Shown piece by piece: positions 9,400 through 19,200 of a stretch of DNA of 64,000 bases. Origin of the DNA: Flavobacterium crocinum. GTDB lineage: Bacteria > Bacteroidota > Bacteroidia > Flavobacteriales > Flavobacteriaceae. Position numbers and translations under genes: made by a program. The stretch is taken from the NCBI RefSeq assembly GCF_003122385.1, contig NZ_CP029255.1, positions 2,542,001 through 2,606,000 of the forward strand, in the 5' to 3' direction. Under the pieces are notes generated by a model. That model did not search any database. It saw only the letters and a program-made list of their open reading frames with translations, and was not told the origin of the DNA. Positions within the stretch are counted from its first letter, which is position 1. The number at the start of each line of letters is the position of its first letter.

Positions 9400-9550
9400 G
9401 CAGAGGGGCAGCAAGATTTTTAGTTGTGATACAACTAGACATCTTGCTGACTGCAGAAAACCGCAGTCCGAAAGCTTCTAAAAGGATTTTTTCAGCTTTA
9501 GCAATAAGCTATGAAGAAGCTGTTAGCTCCCTTAAAATTTTAAGGAAATC
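9400..9550. other. Probable origin of transfer (oriT) region
   Basis: Directly upstream of mobA lies a cluster of inverted repeats in a 398-base gene-free gap. The outer pair is CAGCAAGAT (9409-9417) with ATCTTGCTG (9441-9449). Nested inside is a perfect pair TAGTTGT (9421-9427) and ACAACTA (9431-9437). Next to it GACTGC/GCAGTC (9449-9468) forms a second hairpin, and CCTTAAAATTTTAAGG (9530-9545) is a perfect palindrome. A nested hairpin next to the relaxase genes is what a relaxosome needs. The nick site cannot be read from sequence alone. The rest of the gap (to 9733) holds a tandem GGTAGATA repeat (9668-9683) and nothing else I can name. Confidence 0.55.
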
Positions 9551-9733
9551 CATTTCAGAATCTGCTTTAAAATTCTAAAAGTACCCATTGCACAGATACC
9601 AGGGATTAACCTGAGAGCTAAATTAGAAAAGGCCTGCAAGCCCTGCAATCCTCCCCAAATTTTGAGTAGGGTAGATAGGGTAGATACTTTATAATTTTAC
9701 GGCAAGTGGAATATTAATTTAAAATGATGAAGT

Positions 9734-10024
9734 ATGATTACAGCAAATGATGCAGCCAAGGTTTTTGATACGGTGCTAAGTATCCCTGGCATGAATGAGA
9801 CGGTGAAAATGGATCTGAAAATTTCACGAAAAAATGTGCTGCTTTTAAGCCATCTGATACAGGACGGGCTAAAGATAAGGGAAGGATCTTCGGTTCTTCT
9901 GGAGAGCGTAAGCGAGCAGGGAAAAACAGAATTGGAGAGCCTCTCCCAAGACTGCCTTCAGAAGGCAGGGCTTATAGAACTGCATGAAAAACTTGCAGAA
10001 ATCAGCGCCTCCATAAAAGGCTGA
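9734..10024 (+). CDS. Hypothetical helical protein
   Basis: A 96-residue soluble protein that I do not recognise. It has no signal peptide. It is largely helical, with a leucine-rich middle (KNVLLLSHLIQDGLKI). The name-like pattern FDTVLSIPGMNETVKMDLKIS opens the chain. It reads away from the mobilization genes and is followed at once by a clear terminator hairpin (10051-10089), which supports it as a real transcription unit. Small genes in this position, between the oriT and the cargo, are common in Bacteroidetes elements, but their function is not known to me. Confidence 0.6.
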   Translation: MITANDAAKVFDTVLSIPGMNETVKMDLKISRKNVLLLSHLIQDGLKIREGSSVLLESVSEQGKTELESLSQDCLQKAGLIELHEKLAEISASIKG

Positions 10025-10050
10025 TTCCACAAAAGACCCACTATGATTTA

Positions 10051-10089
10051 ATGCCTGCACTATTCTTACAAAGTGCGGGCATTTTTTTT
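10051..10089 (+). terminator. Rho-independent terminator
   Basis: ATGCCTGCACT pairs with AGTGCGGGCAT (one G:T pair) around a 10-base loop and is followed by eight T residues. It sits 26 bases behind the stop of the gene ending at 10024. Confidence 0.85.
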
Positions 10090-10246
10090 GATGACAGTAA
10101 AAATATAAAACAGCCTGATTTTCAAAGTTTTTAGCTTGATTTTTAAAGTATGTATAAGAATTATCCCATTTAAATTTGTATTGACAACAACTTACAGTTT
10201 AAATATGAAAGAAATTTATAATAAACTTTAAAAATATTAGATCATT

Positions 10247-11758
10247 ATGATAAGCCTCCGCACCAAATATTTTATCAGAGACACTATATGTCTGCTCTTT
10301 GTCCTGCTGTTCATTTACGCTTCGGCAAGCAAATTAATGGATTTCCAGCATTTTAAAATAGAGCTTGGACAGTCACCGCTTCTGAGTGCATTTGCCGATC
10401 AGTTTTCCGTATTTGTGCCGGTATTGGAAATTATTATCTGCGTGCTTCTTTTAATCCCCAGATTTAAGCTTGTGGGACTTTTTGCAGCGTATGGGCTAAT
10501 GGTTATGTTTACGGCCTATATTTTTATAATCCTGCACTACACCTCTTTCGTACCTTGTTCCTGCGGAGGTGTTTTGGGAAAAATGAGCTGGAATGCCCAT
10601 CTAGCTTTTAATGTTGTTTTTATTTTCTTAGGGATAGCTGCAATACTGCTTAGCGCAAATTTTGATAAGCAAGACATCAGAACAAGTTACAGGAAAAGCT
10701 TTATTTGGATTTTTAGTATTGCTTTCAGCGGTACTGCTGCGGTTATCTTTTTATTTATCTGTTCGGAACGGATAATGCATTATGAAAATCCTTTTATTAG
10801 AAGGTATCCCCGCCATGCAGCAATGTTTCGCAATGAGCTGGACCTAAAATATAATTCTTATTATTTTGCAGGCACTTCCGGCGGCCGAATTTATCTGGGC
10901 AATTCTACAGCACCTCTTCAGCTTTTTTCCGTAGATAAAAATTTAGGAAACCAGAAGGTTGACAGAATTATTTTCAATGGTGGGAAAATATTATTCCACA
11001 GACCAACTGTAAGAGTTCAGAATCATTATTTCTATTTAACTGACGGAACGGTTCCAGTTATTTTCAGAGGAAGCTCAAAAGATTGGACCCTAAACAAAAA
11101 ATTCAATGGACTGCCTTATTTTGATCAGGCGCTGCCTATGGACAGCAGCAGAATAGTGCTTCGATCCAATAAGGGAAATGATCTTGCCAATATTCTAGGT
11201 GTATTTGATAATGATAATGGGCGGTTAAACTACAATGAACGGCTGCTGCAAAAACAGCTAGACGGCGTTTTTGATACGGATGGAAGACTTTTATACGACG
11301 AAACTACCCAAAAAATAGTGTATGTGTATTTTTATCGCAATCAGTTTATCGCTGCAGGAAAAGATGCTGAATTAATTTCGCGAAGCCGCACAATCGATAC
11401 CACTAGCCATGCCAGGTTAAAAGTTTCTTATGTGAAAAACAGTACGGAAAGGAAAATGTCTGCTCCTCCCTATATTGTGAATGCGGGTGCTGCCGTCTAT
11501 GGAAATCTTCTTTTTATCCATTCGAAAGTGAGAGGGAAATTTCAGGATGAGACAACCTGGAATCAGGCTTTCATAATTGATGTTTACGATATAAGCAGAC
11601 AGGCTTATATAATGAGTTTTCCAATTTATAAAATCAAAGATGAAAAGCTAAAAAACATCATGGCAACGGGAGACCATTTATATGCCATCATCGGAAATTC
11701 ATTAGTAGTTTATGATTTCAAGGCAATTCTAAAAAAAGAAATGAAAAGTGCTGAATAA
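10247..11758 (+). CDS. MauE/DoxX-type redox membrane protein fused to a large exported domain
   Basis: Residues 1 to about 175 form five hydrophobic segments of the MauE/DoxX redox-associated family, with a CSCGG motif (FVPCSCGGVLGKMSW) in the loop before the fourth segment. MauE-type proteins help form disulfides in exported partners. Residues from about 180 to 503 form a soluble domain, probably outside the membrane, with repeated strand-turn patterns (FYLTDGTVPVIFRG, LFIHSKVRGKF, HLYAIIGNSLVVYDF) that suggest a beta-propeller; that is inference. The next gene, 97 bases on, codes for a tiny four-cysteine exported protein. I infer that this protein oxidises or handles that partner. The domain order MauE-propeller is unusual for the family. 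Confidence 0.75.
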   Translation: MISLRTKYFIRDTICLLFVLLFIYASASKLMDFQHFKIELGQSPLLSAFADQFSVFVPVLEIIICVLLLIPRFKLVGLFAAYGLMVMFTAYIFIILHYTSFVPCSCGGVLGKMSWNAHLAFNVVFIFLGIAAILLSANFDKQDIRTSYRKSFIWIFSIAFSGTAAVIFLFICSERIMHYENPFIRRYPRHAAMFRNELDLKYNSYYFAGTSGGRIYLGNSTAPLQLFSVDKNLGNQKVDRIIFNGGKILFHRPTVRVQNHYFYLTDGTVPVIFRGSSKDWTLNKKFNGLPYFDQALPMDSSRIVLRSNKGNDLANILGVFDNDNGRLNYNERLLQKQLDGVFDTDGRLLYDETTQKIVYVYFYRNQFIAAGKDAELISRSRTIDTTSHARLKVSYVKNSTERKMSAPPYIVNAGAAVYGNLLFIHSKVRGKFQDETTWNQAFIIDVYDISRQAYIMSFPIYKIKDEKLKNIMATGDHLYAIIGNSLVVYDFKAILKKEMKSAE

Positions 11759-11855
11759 AATGCAGCAATTATAATATACCGGCCAGTATCAGGAAATAAA
11801 GATCGAACACCTGTAGAAAAAAGTAGATCAGAGTTTTAATTTAATATTTATTATT

Positions 11856-12131
11856 ATGAAAACGCAATTTTTAAAAAATGCTGTTCCATTTGCAGTACTG
11901 GCATTTGGACTTTCAGGAGCCTTTGTTACTACTTCAATGCAGAAAGCTTCTGCAGCAGCTCCAGAGCCAGGATATCAATTGGATGCTTTGGGTAATTGTA
12001 CCAATATTGAAGCAGACTGCGACACTCAGGAAAATGATTTTGTCTGCCGTATCAATGGCACTACAGGAGCGCAGGCTTGGGGAAAAGACAGTAATGGCGA
12101 CTGTGTGGTAAAACTATATCGCCCCGAGTAA
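11856..12131 (+). CDS. Small exported cysteine-rich protein, DUF6520-like
   Basis: A 91-residue protein with a clear N-terminal signal (MKTQFLKNAVPFAVLAFGLS, small residues up to about ASAAAPEPG). The mature part of about 55 residues has four cysteines (NCTN, ADCD, FVCR, GDCV), enough for two disulfides. This is the layout of the DUF6520 small proteins of Bacteroidetes, whose function is unknown. It ends 29 bases before a strong terminator. Upstream is the MauE-type gene; the convergent neighbour is a secreted S9 peptidase followed by SusD/SusC. It may be a secreted peptide precursor, a substrate of the redox protein, or a surface factor; I cannot tell which. Confidence 0.75.
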   Translation: MKTQFLKNAVPFAVLAFGLSGAFVTTSMQKASAAAPEPGYQLDALGNCTNIEADCDTQENDFVCRINGTTGAQAWGKDSNGDCVVKLYRPE

Positions 12132-12160
12132 ACAAATTGAATTATTAACCCATATAATGA

Positions 12161-12187
12161 TGCCGTTCCAATGGAACGGCATTTTAA
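12161..12187 (+). terminator. Rho-independent terminator
   Basis: ATGCCGTTCC and GGAACGGCAT form a perfect 10-base-pair stem with a three-base loop, followed by TTTAAAT. It ends the unit of the small cysteine-rich gene and separates it from the convergent peptidase gene. Confidence 0.85.
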
Positions 12188-12199
12188 ATTTCTAGAGAA

Positions 12200-14845
12200 T
12201 CATAGTGTCCCAGCTGTAATCCACTCGGCTTTATTTTGATCTTTCAGAAAGTAATCAAACCATTGCAATATGCGAAGCGATAAATCTTCCTGATTCATTG
12301 GATCCATCAGCGTATGGTCTTCTTTAGGGTATTGAAGAAAGATGCATTTCTTGCCCAGCCTGCGGAGCGCCAGATAGTATTCCATACTTTGAAAAGGGTC
12401 TACCTGCGTATCTTCTTTCCCGCACCACATCAGCAGAGGGATATTTAAATTTGTGACAGATTCCAAAGGAGAATTTCGATCAAAATCCAAGCGGTCGCTG
12501 AACGGAGTTTTTTTTCCCAGACGCCATCCGCCACTGGAAAAACGCCACATTTCCGGCATAGCCATATTGGCTCCAAAAGTCAAAAATCTGCGGGTAAGAT
12601 CAAAAATTCCTCCGCTGGCAACTGCGGTAGCAAACAGATCTGAATGATTGATAACAAAAGCAGTCTCATAGCCTCCGAATGAATGTCCCATCAAAGCTAT
12701 CCTTTTTGGATTTACAAGCCCCATTTCAATTATTTTTCTGGTGCCTGATTCAACGCAGTCAAGTGTTGAAAAGCCGACGTTTTCATTTTCATGAATTATA
12801 TCCGGCCGGAATACAAAATAGCCTTCTGCTGTGAAAACAGTGGAGTTGTAGCCTGGTTCGTTAAGCAGTGTCGGATTGATGTACTGATGCAGGAGGTGCG
12901 ACTGCTTCTCATATATTCCCACTATCATCGGATAATCTCTAGATGGCTTATAATCTGCAGGATAATATAGAACACCTTTTAGATTTTGTTTTTTTGAATT
13001 CTGAAAGGTGACCAATTCAGTTTTTCCCCAGAAATAATTTACCTGTTGCGGATTGCTCTGCACTATGACGCGAGTTTCACGTTCCCCTTTTTTAGAAATG
13101 ATTCTGGGAGGGATATTAAATTTCTGCTCAACCATTACAGCAGTTTTGGTTTTCACATTGAAGATGAATCTATCAACATAGGAATCTGTAAACAAAATTT
13201 CCTTTTCTCCTTTAAAACGGCTCCAACTCCAATAGCCAGTCTTTCCGTCATCGCCTGCAGCACTGAGATACAGTTCATCATTGAGATCGAAAGTTTCATT
13301 AAGCGGTGCATCATATAATGATTTTCTAAAGTTCTGCCTATCGACATGAAGACGGAATCTGATTTTTTTCTCCCTTCCACGGGTGAGTCTTCTGGCCGAA
13401 CTACCGTCAGGTTTCAGCGCCCAAATATCAAATTCATCATAAAGCAGGATTTCATCGTTGCTGCGGCTCCAGCCGGGATTTCCATACGGATCGTCCGATG
13501 CCAGCAGATTTACCTTTCCGTAAAAAGGATATTTGAGTTTTCCGCTTAAATTGACATGTGTTTTCCTTTTTACATTGTAAGCCCACCAGTCATTGTCTTT
13601 AAAATAGGAAATGTATTTTCCGTTAGACGAACCATACATGTATTCTAGTGCAGCAGATTGTTTTAAAAGGAGGGTATCTTTTTGGAAATTATCCAGATCT
13701 AATATGTAGTAATCCCTTGGGCCGCGATGTTCAAATTGAGGCTCGTATTGTTTGGGATTTGAAAGTACCGCATAGCTCAAATCCCGACTCAGCATAACCG
13801 ATGGAAAAGTCTCAGAAGTAATCGGAAGCAGGGATTCCTTCTTAGGTTTCCAGAGCATTAATTTAGGACTCAAGTCAAATCTGCCATAGCGCTCGTTCTG
13901 GCCATACACCCATTTATCATTCCCATTCCATATTTCAACACTGGGTTTTTCAATGGTGTCCTTTTTTTTGTCTGGTCCTACAGAAAACAGAACCTTTTCC
14001 AGATCATCTGCAATCAATATCGGATTCAGCGCCGAGTTAATGATTCTGCTTTGCGGCTTAAGGCCTTTATGGCTGCCGGCATCAAGAACATAAAGCCTGC
14101 TTTGTGTAACGACATAATAGTATAAGTGGCTGGAAGATTTTTTACCTGACTGCCCATTGAAAACCAAGGCCCTGCTGTTTCTGCTCCAGGCTGAAAATTT
14201 ATATCCAATCTTGCTGTCTTGAGCCATGCTTTTTAGCATCTGGTTTTTGCGAAGGTCAAATAGCAATGCGGAATTTTTCCCATCACTGTAAAAGGAATAA
14301 GCAAGCAATTCTCCGTTTGGACTTAAGGAGAAATCCGACACACCTGTAATCTCATTTTTGCTGTCTGCCAAAGGACTCTTAGTAATCAGTTTTTCTGTGT
14401 TGTCTTTTTCCTTACATAGGATGATAAGCTTATTTAATGCCATAGAGTATTCATATCGGCTAACACTTTCAAAACTTTCGTTCCTGCCAGTCACAGGGTC
14501 CAATACATGCAGCTCATTTTTTTTCATAAAAATGAAGATGTTTTCCTTTGTAAAAAGTGATTTTGAGCCCGAAGGCAGCGCGTATTTTTCATTGCCGGCG
14601 GTACTGGCGACAAAAAGTGTATCTGCATCGTTTTCATACTGCACAGCATAGCTGATCCAATGTGAATCGGGTGAGGATTTGTCCAGTCTAAGCTGTCCCC
14701 AAAGCTTATAGTCATTAAAAGTGAGTTTTCTCTTTTGCACCGCCTGTCCCGAAACGGGACAGGTTACTAATGGCAAAATAAAAAAAACATGAGCCAAAGC
14801 TCTAAAAAGGGTTATTGCAATATTTTTAATACCAGTGTGAATCAT
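12200..14845 (-). CDS. Exported S9 family (prolyl oligopeptidase-like) peptidase
   Basis: Serine peptidase of the alpha/beta-hydrolase S9 type, which cuts short peptides. I start at the ATG at 14845, 10 bases after the susD stop; it opens with a signal peptide (ALAHVFFILPLVTCPVSGQA). The 50 extra codons upstream run through the susD gene and are rejected. The N-terminal two thirds show WD40-like propeller repeats (SPNGELLAYSFY, SRNSRALVFNGQ). The C-terminal catalytic domain has GHSFGGYE (Ser near residue 720), KEDTQVDP (Asp near 812) and PKEDHTLMD (His near 843). At 881 aa it is longer than typical S9 enzymes (about 700). Tight coupling to susCD points to peptide import or to maturation of the nearby cysteine-rich protein. 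Confidence 0.85.
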   Translation of the reverse strand: MIHTGIKNIAITLFRALAHVFFILPLVTCPVSGQAVQKRKLTFNDYKLWGQLRLDKSSPDSHWISYAVQYENDADTLFVASTAGNEKYALPSGSKSLFTKENIFIFMKKNELHVLDPVTGRNESFESVSRYEYSMALNKLIILCKEKDNTEKLITKSPLADSKNEITGVSDFSLSPNGELLAYSFYSDGKNSALLFDLRKNQMLKSMAQDSKIGYKFSAWSRNSRALVFNGQSGKKSSSHLYYYVVTQSRLYVLDAGSHKGLKPQSRIINSALNPILIADDLEKVLFSVGPDKKKDTIEKPSVEIWNGNDKWVYGQNERYGRFDLSPKLMLWKPKKESLLPITSETFPSVMLSRDLSYAVLSNPKQYEPQFEHRGPRDYYILDLDNFQKDTLLLKQSAALEYMYGSSNGKYISYFKDNDWWAYNVKRKTHVNLSGKLKYPFYGKVNLLASDDPYGNPGWSRSNDEILLYDEFDIWALKPDGSSARRLTRGREKKIRFRLHVDRQNFRKSLYDAPLNETFDLNDELYLSAAGDDGKTGYWSWSRFKGEKEILFTDSYVDRFIFNVKTKTAVMVEQKFNIPPRIISKKGERETRVIVQSNPQQVNYFWGKTELVTFQNSKKQNLKGVLYYPADYKPSRDYPMIVGIYEKQSHLLHQYINPTLLNEPGYNSTVFTAEGYFVFRPDIIHENENVGFSTLDCVESGTRKIIEMGLVNPKRIALMGHSFGGYETAFVINHSDLFATAVASGGIFDLTRRFLTFGANMAMPEMWRFSSGGWRLGKKTPFSDRLDFDRNSPLESVTNLNIPLLMWCGKEDTQVDPFQSMEYYLALRRLGKKCIFLQYPKEDHTLMDPMNQEDLSLRILQWFDYFLKDQNKAEWITAGTL

Positions 14846-14855
14846 GATTATTTCT

Positions 14856-16235
14856 TTAATATCCCGGATTTTGCGGAAGAAGTTTTGGATTGTTTCCCAG
14901 TTCGGTCTGCGGAATTGGGAAAAGGCGGTCTTCAGTATTCCATCCTGCTTTGACAGGCTGTAATTTAGCATCAAGCATGTCCAGCCTTTTAAGGTCAAAA
15001 AAGCGATGTCCGTATTCCGTAAAAAGTTCCCATCTTCTTTCCTCCAGTACAGCGCTAAGCAAATCTTCTTTGGAGAGAGCCTGTGTTCCTGGCAGACCAG
15101 AACGCAGCCTAATTTTATTTAGGTCTTCTTTTGCACCTATTAGATCGCCCTGCATTGCTCTGGCTTCAGATCTTATAAGGTATTGTTCTGCCATCCTCAG
15201 CACTACCGAGTATTCTTTTGAGACTGAAGTATTGGTCTGTTCTTTATATTTATACGGATGATACCAGATTTCACCTGCTTTTGATACGGCTTTCAACCAT
15301 TTTGATTTTCTCTGGTCAAGCGCAGCAAATGAACTGGTGAGTATCGTGCTTGCCGCAACAGATGCGGGAGGGCCGGCTGTAAATATGAAGATAGGCCCCT
15401 CTTTCGTATTTTGTCCTGCGGAGGTTGATTCAAACTGCCAGATCGTTTCTTTTGAGTTGATTAAAAAGACATTGTTGAGATCTGATTCGAGAGCAAACAA
15501 GGCAGTACTGTTTATGAGGGCAGATGCTTCATTTGCCGCTTCAGGATATGACTTGTTATAGAGGTAAATTCTGGACAGCAATGCACGACATACAAATTTA
15601 TTGGCTCTGCCTCTCGAAGCACTGCTATAGGTTTCAGGCAATAGCGCCGATGCAGTCTGAAGGTCGGAAATTATGCTTTTGTATATTTCCGCGCTTCCGA
15701 CTTTGCCAGCCGTGTTGTTCTTCTGATAGTCTGTTGTAGTAACATAAGGCACATCACCAAAAAGATTAGTCAGATAAAAATGCACCACCGCCCTAAGAAA
15801 AAGCGCTTCCCCTAAAAGCTGTTTCTTATTTTCCGTTGTAATCCCGCTGCTGTTATCAAGACCTTCAATTACTGCGTTAGCAGCATAAATCTGATTGTAG
15901 GATGCGTTCCATAAGTTTGATATTACTGTCGATCCGGGCAGAAGTGCGTTATTATAAAAGGCCATATTGGTGCTTGTTGCACCTCCGTATGCAGTCAGCT
16001 CGTCGGTGTAATTTCCCAATATATTGGAAAGTCCGGTACCGGTGCCTGTAAGCAGTCCAGTATCACGAAGTTTAGCGTAAACGTTTATCAACGCTGCATT
16101 TGCCGTCTCATAGTTTTCAAAAACGGAACTGCTTGCAAGCTGTGATTTTGGCAGATCTGTTTCGACAAATGAATCGCATGAGGTGAATGTCAAAAGGACA
16201 ATCAGTATTGGAAGTTGTTTATAGAATATTTTCAT
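14856..16235 (-). CDS. SusD/RagB family outer-membrane lipoprotein
   Basis: Surface lipoprotein that binds a nutrient and acts as lid for its SusC partner. The signal peptide ends in a lipobox (VLLTFTSCDSF), so the Cys would be lipidated. SusD marks are SSVFENYETANAALINVYAKL near the start, LGEALFLRAVVHFYLTNLFGDVPYV in the middle, and ERRWELFTEYGHRFFDLKRL followed by LFPIPQTELGNNPKL at the end. The length of 459 aa is a little short but normal. It starts 10 bases behind the susC stop and is followed 10 bases on by the peptidase gene, so susC-susD-peptidase are one operon. The substrate cannot be read; the peptidase suggests peptides rather than sugars. Confidence 0.9.
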   Translation of the reverse strand: MKIFYKQLPILIVLLTFTSCDSFVETDLPKSQLASSSVFENYETANAALINVYAKLRDTGLLTGTGTGLSNILGNYTDELTAYGGATSTNMAFYNNALLPGSTVISNLWNASYNQIYAANAVIEGLDNSSGITTENKKQLLGEALFLRAVVHFYLTNLFGDVPYVTTTDYQKNNTAGKVGSAEIYKSIISDLQTASALLPETYSSASRGRANKFVCRALLSRIYLYNKSYPEAANEASALINSTALFALESDLNNVFLINSKETIWQFESTSAGQNTKEGPIFIFTAGPPASVAASTILTSSFAALDQRKSKWLKAVSKAGEIWYHPYKYKEQTNTSVSKEYSVVLRMAEQYLIRSEARAMQGDLIGAKEDLNKIRLRSGLPGTQALSKEDLLSAVLEERRWELFTEYGHRFFDLKRLDMLDAKLQPVKAGWNTEDRLFPIPQTELGNNPKLLPQNPGY

Positions 16236-16245
16236 GATTATAAGT

Positions 16246-19200
16246 TTAAAAGGTTAGCTGGATCCCTGCTGTAACTGTTTTAAGAGGAGGGAGAAACCCG
16301 TAACTGGTAAATTCCGGATCGCCGTCTTTGTATTTTGTGAAAGTCAGAAGGTTCTGCCCCTGTAAAATAACCTTGCAGCTAGTTTCTGTCAGACTAAGAG
16401 GCAGCTGATAGGTGAGGGCGATATTTTTGAGCCTTATAAAGGACGAGTCGGAAATCAAGGCGTCGCTTTCAGAAAAATAAGAGTCGGCATTTACCGCTGC
16501 ACTGTTGACACCGGTAGTATATATCTGATATGGTCTGCTGTCGCCTGACTGGAGCCATGCGTCAGCGATCCTCGCCGGCTGATTGGACATCGACCCTGCA
16601 GCTCCCATAGGAATCAAACGGTTCTGCTGTTTTGTAAATTGAAATAGAAAATCTAGATTCCAATTCTTATAAGCCAGCTGGTTTTGAAGACCGCCATAAT
16701 ATTTTGGATTTAGGTTTACGGCTTTCTGCCTGTCTAGCGGATAAGAAATTTTGCCATCCCCATTTATATCCTCAAATTCATATATTCCTGTCTGCACATT
16801 TACTCCTTTGAGCTGATAAACTAGGGCAATATTTAGCGGCTGTCCGATCCTGTATTTCTGGCTGTAGGTCGAGCTTTCAAGCCCTGGAAACGAAACCAGT
16901 TCGTTTTTTGGGAAAGTAAGATTGAAATTGGTCTGCCACTGAAAGTTTCCCCTTTTAATATTTGCTGTGCGCAAAGTCAATTCCAGACCCGAGTTTGCGA
17001 CTTCCGCATTCAGGTTTGCCTGAATGGAAGCAAAACCGGTAACGCCGCTCAGCGGTATGCCGACCAGCTGATTTGAAGAACGGTTGGAATACCATGAAAA
17101 GGTTGCAAAGATTCTGTCATTAAGAAAACCAGTTTCCAGAGCCAATTCCAATTTTTTATTTATTTCCCATCCAAAATCGGGATTGAACAGTCTTGAAGGC
17201 TGCATTCCTATGGTTCCATTGTAGCTGATTCCTGTAATTGTATAGGTATCCAGATATTGGTGATCTCCAATCTGGTCGTTTCCGGTCGTGCCGTAACTGC
17301 CTCTGATTTTTCCAAAGCTCATCCATGAACTGTTCTTTAAGAATTTTTCATTGCTGAAGAGCCAGGCAAATCCTGCCGCTCCGAATGTGGCGAACTGCCG
17401 GCCGGGCCCAAATCGGCTCGATCCGTCGCGTCTGGCGGTAAGATTTATGATGTAGCGCTGCTGATAGCTGTAAAACAAACGGGCAAAAAAGGCCTGATAT
17501 CGGTATTGCGTCTCATCGTCTGCAAGGATGGATACGGTCTTTGCTGCCGCAAGATTGTAAATCAAACTGTTTGAACTAAAACCTGTACCAGACTGGTATA
17601 ATGCGCTGTTGATCTGGTTTTGGAAAGTTGCTCCAATCAGCAATCCTGCTTTTCCGAAATCACCATCTTTCTCCCAATTAAGCTGCGGTTCAACAATCCA
17701 GGATGACCTGCCGGTAATATTGCTAAACATCGAAGAACGCGCACTGCTTATATTATAGATGGGATTATAGATTGTGGAGGGTGTGGTTCGGGTTTCATTA
17801 GTTTTCAGGTCTGTGTATCCAAAGCTGCTTTTAGCGGTTATCTCCGGCGTAATTTTATATGACAGCAGTGCGTTTGCAACAAGATCTTTTGTCTTGGCCT
17901 TAAATTTAGAATTCAGCATTGCAAGAGGATTCTGCCAGGTTTGATTCTCCCAGTTTAAACTTCCATCTGGATTATAAAGTGAAGGGGCATTTGGCGCAAG
18001 CGTCTGTGCGGTATAAGTCAGTTCATTTGCAGGAAGGTTGCTGTTCTGTATATTATATACTCCCGAGAAATTAATCTGAAATCTATCATCTTTTGAAACG
18101 TGGTTGAGGCTTAACTGGACTCCTCCTTTTTTATATTTGAAATCGCCTGTGTAGACAGTGGTTTCCTGATGATAGTTTCCGCCGATTAGGAATTGTGTTT
18201 TATCAGATCCTCCCGATACGGAACCTTGCAGATCGTTGAGCTGAGAAGTGCCTCCCATCAGTTCTTTCTGCCAGTCGGTGTATCGATTCTGGTTCCAGGT
18301 ACCGTTTATATCGTAATCCGAAGCGCCGTACGTCGTAATGCCGTCATTTATAAACGCCTGTTTTCTCATAGCAACATATTGCTGCGTATCCATCAGTTTC
18401 ATGAATTTTGTTGCTTTTCCTGCTCCGGTAGAGCTTGAGAGAGTGAACTTTGTACGGCCCGCTTTTCCTTTTTTGGTAGTTATAAGGACCACGCCATTGG
18501 CACCCCTTGATCCATAAATGGAAGTGGCATCGGCATCTTTAAGCACTTCAATGCTTTCTATTGTTTCGGGATTAATGCTGTTTAAAGGGCTTGTACTGCT
18601 AGGATATATAGTGGAAGTCTGCGAATATCCGATAGGGTCAGAAGCATAGGGAACTCCGTCTATAATATAAAGCGGGTTATTTGCCGCTGCCCGAAGGCTA
18701 TTCTGTCCTCTGATTTTGATATCAAATCCGCCTCCCGGCACACCTGTGGTCTGGATTATATTCACTCCTGCCATTCGGCCCTGCATGGCGGCAAGGATAT
18801 TGGTTACGGGCTGGGTTTCGATGTCTTTAGAAGTAATTCGTGCAATATTGCCGGTGCGCTCGCTTTCTTTAACCGAATAATATCCGGCATTAATCTTCAC
18901 TTCCTGCAGGGTTGTGGTATCAAACTGCATCACAATGGTGATTTTGGTTCTCCCCGCGACTGGCATATTAAGAGTTTTAAATCCCAGAAATGAAATAATA
19001 AGCGTGTCGCTCGGCGACACATTGATTGAGAACTGCCCATTATAATCTGTAATGGAACTATTATTTGATCTGCTTTTTACAGCAATAGTTACGCCGGGAA
19101 GGGGAGTTATGCCGTCGGTGACTGTTCCCTGTACCTGATGCTGTAAAATGGTTTTGAAATGCCGTTTTGAAATTTTGGCGTACGACGATGAAAAAGATAA

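Noticed and set aside
9734..10024. Antitoxin or RHH regulator
   Set aside because: The protein has no visible DNA-binding motif and no toxin-like partner gene next to it.
14846..14998. N-terminal extension of the S9 peptidase
   Set aside because: The extra codons lie inside susD and precede a clear signal peptide that starts at 14845.
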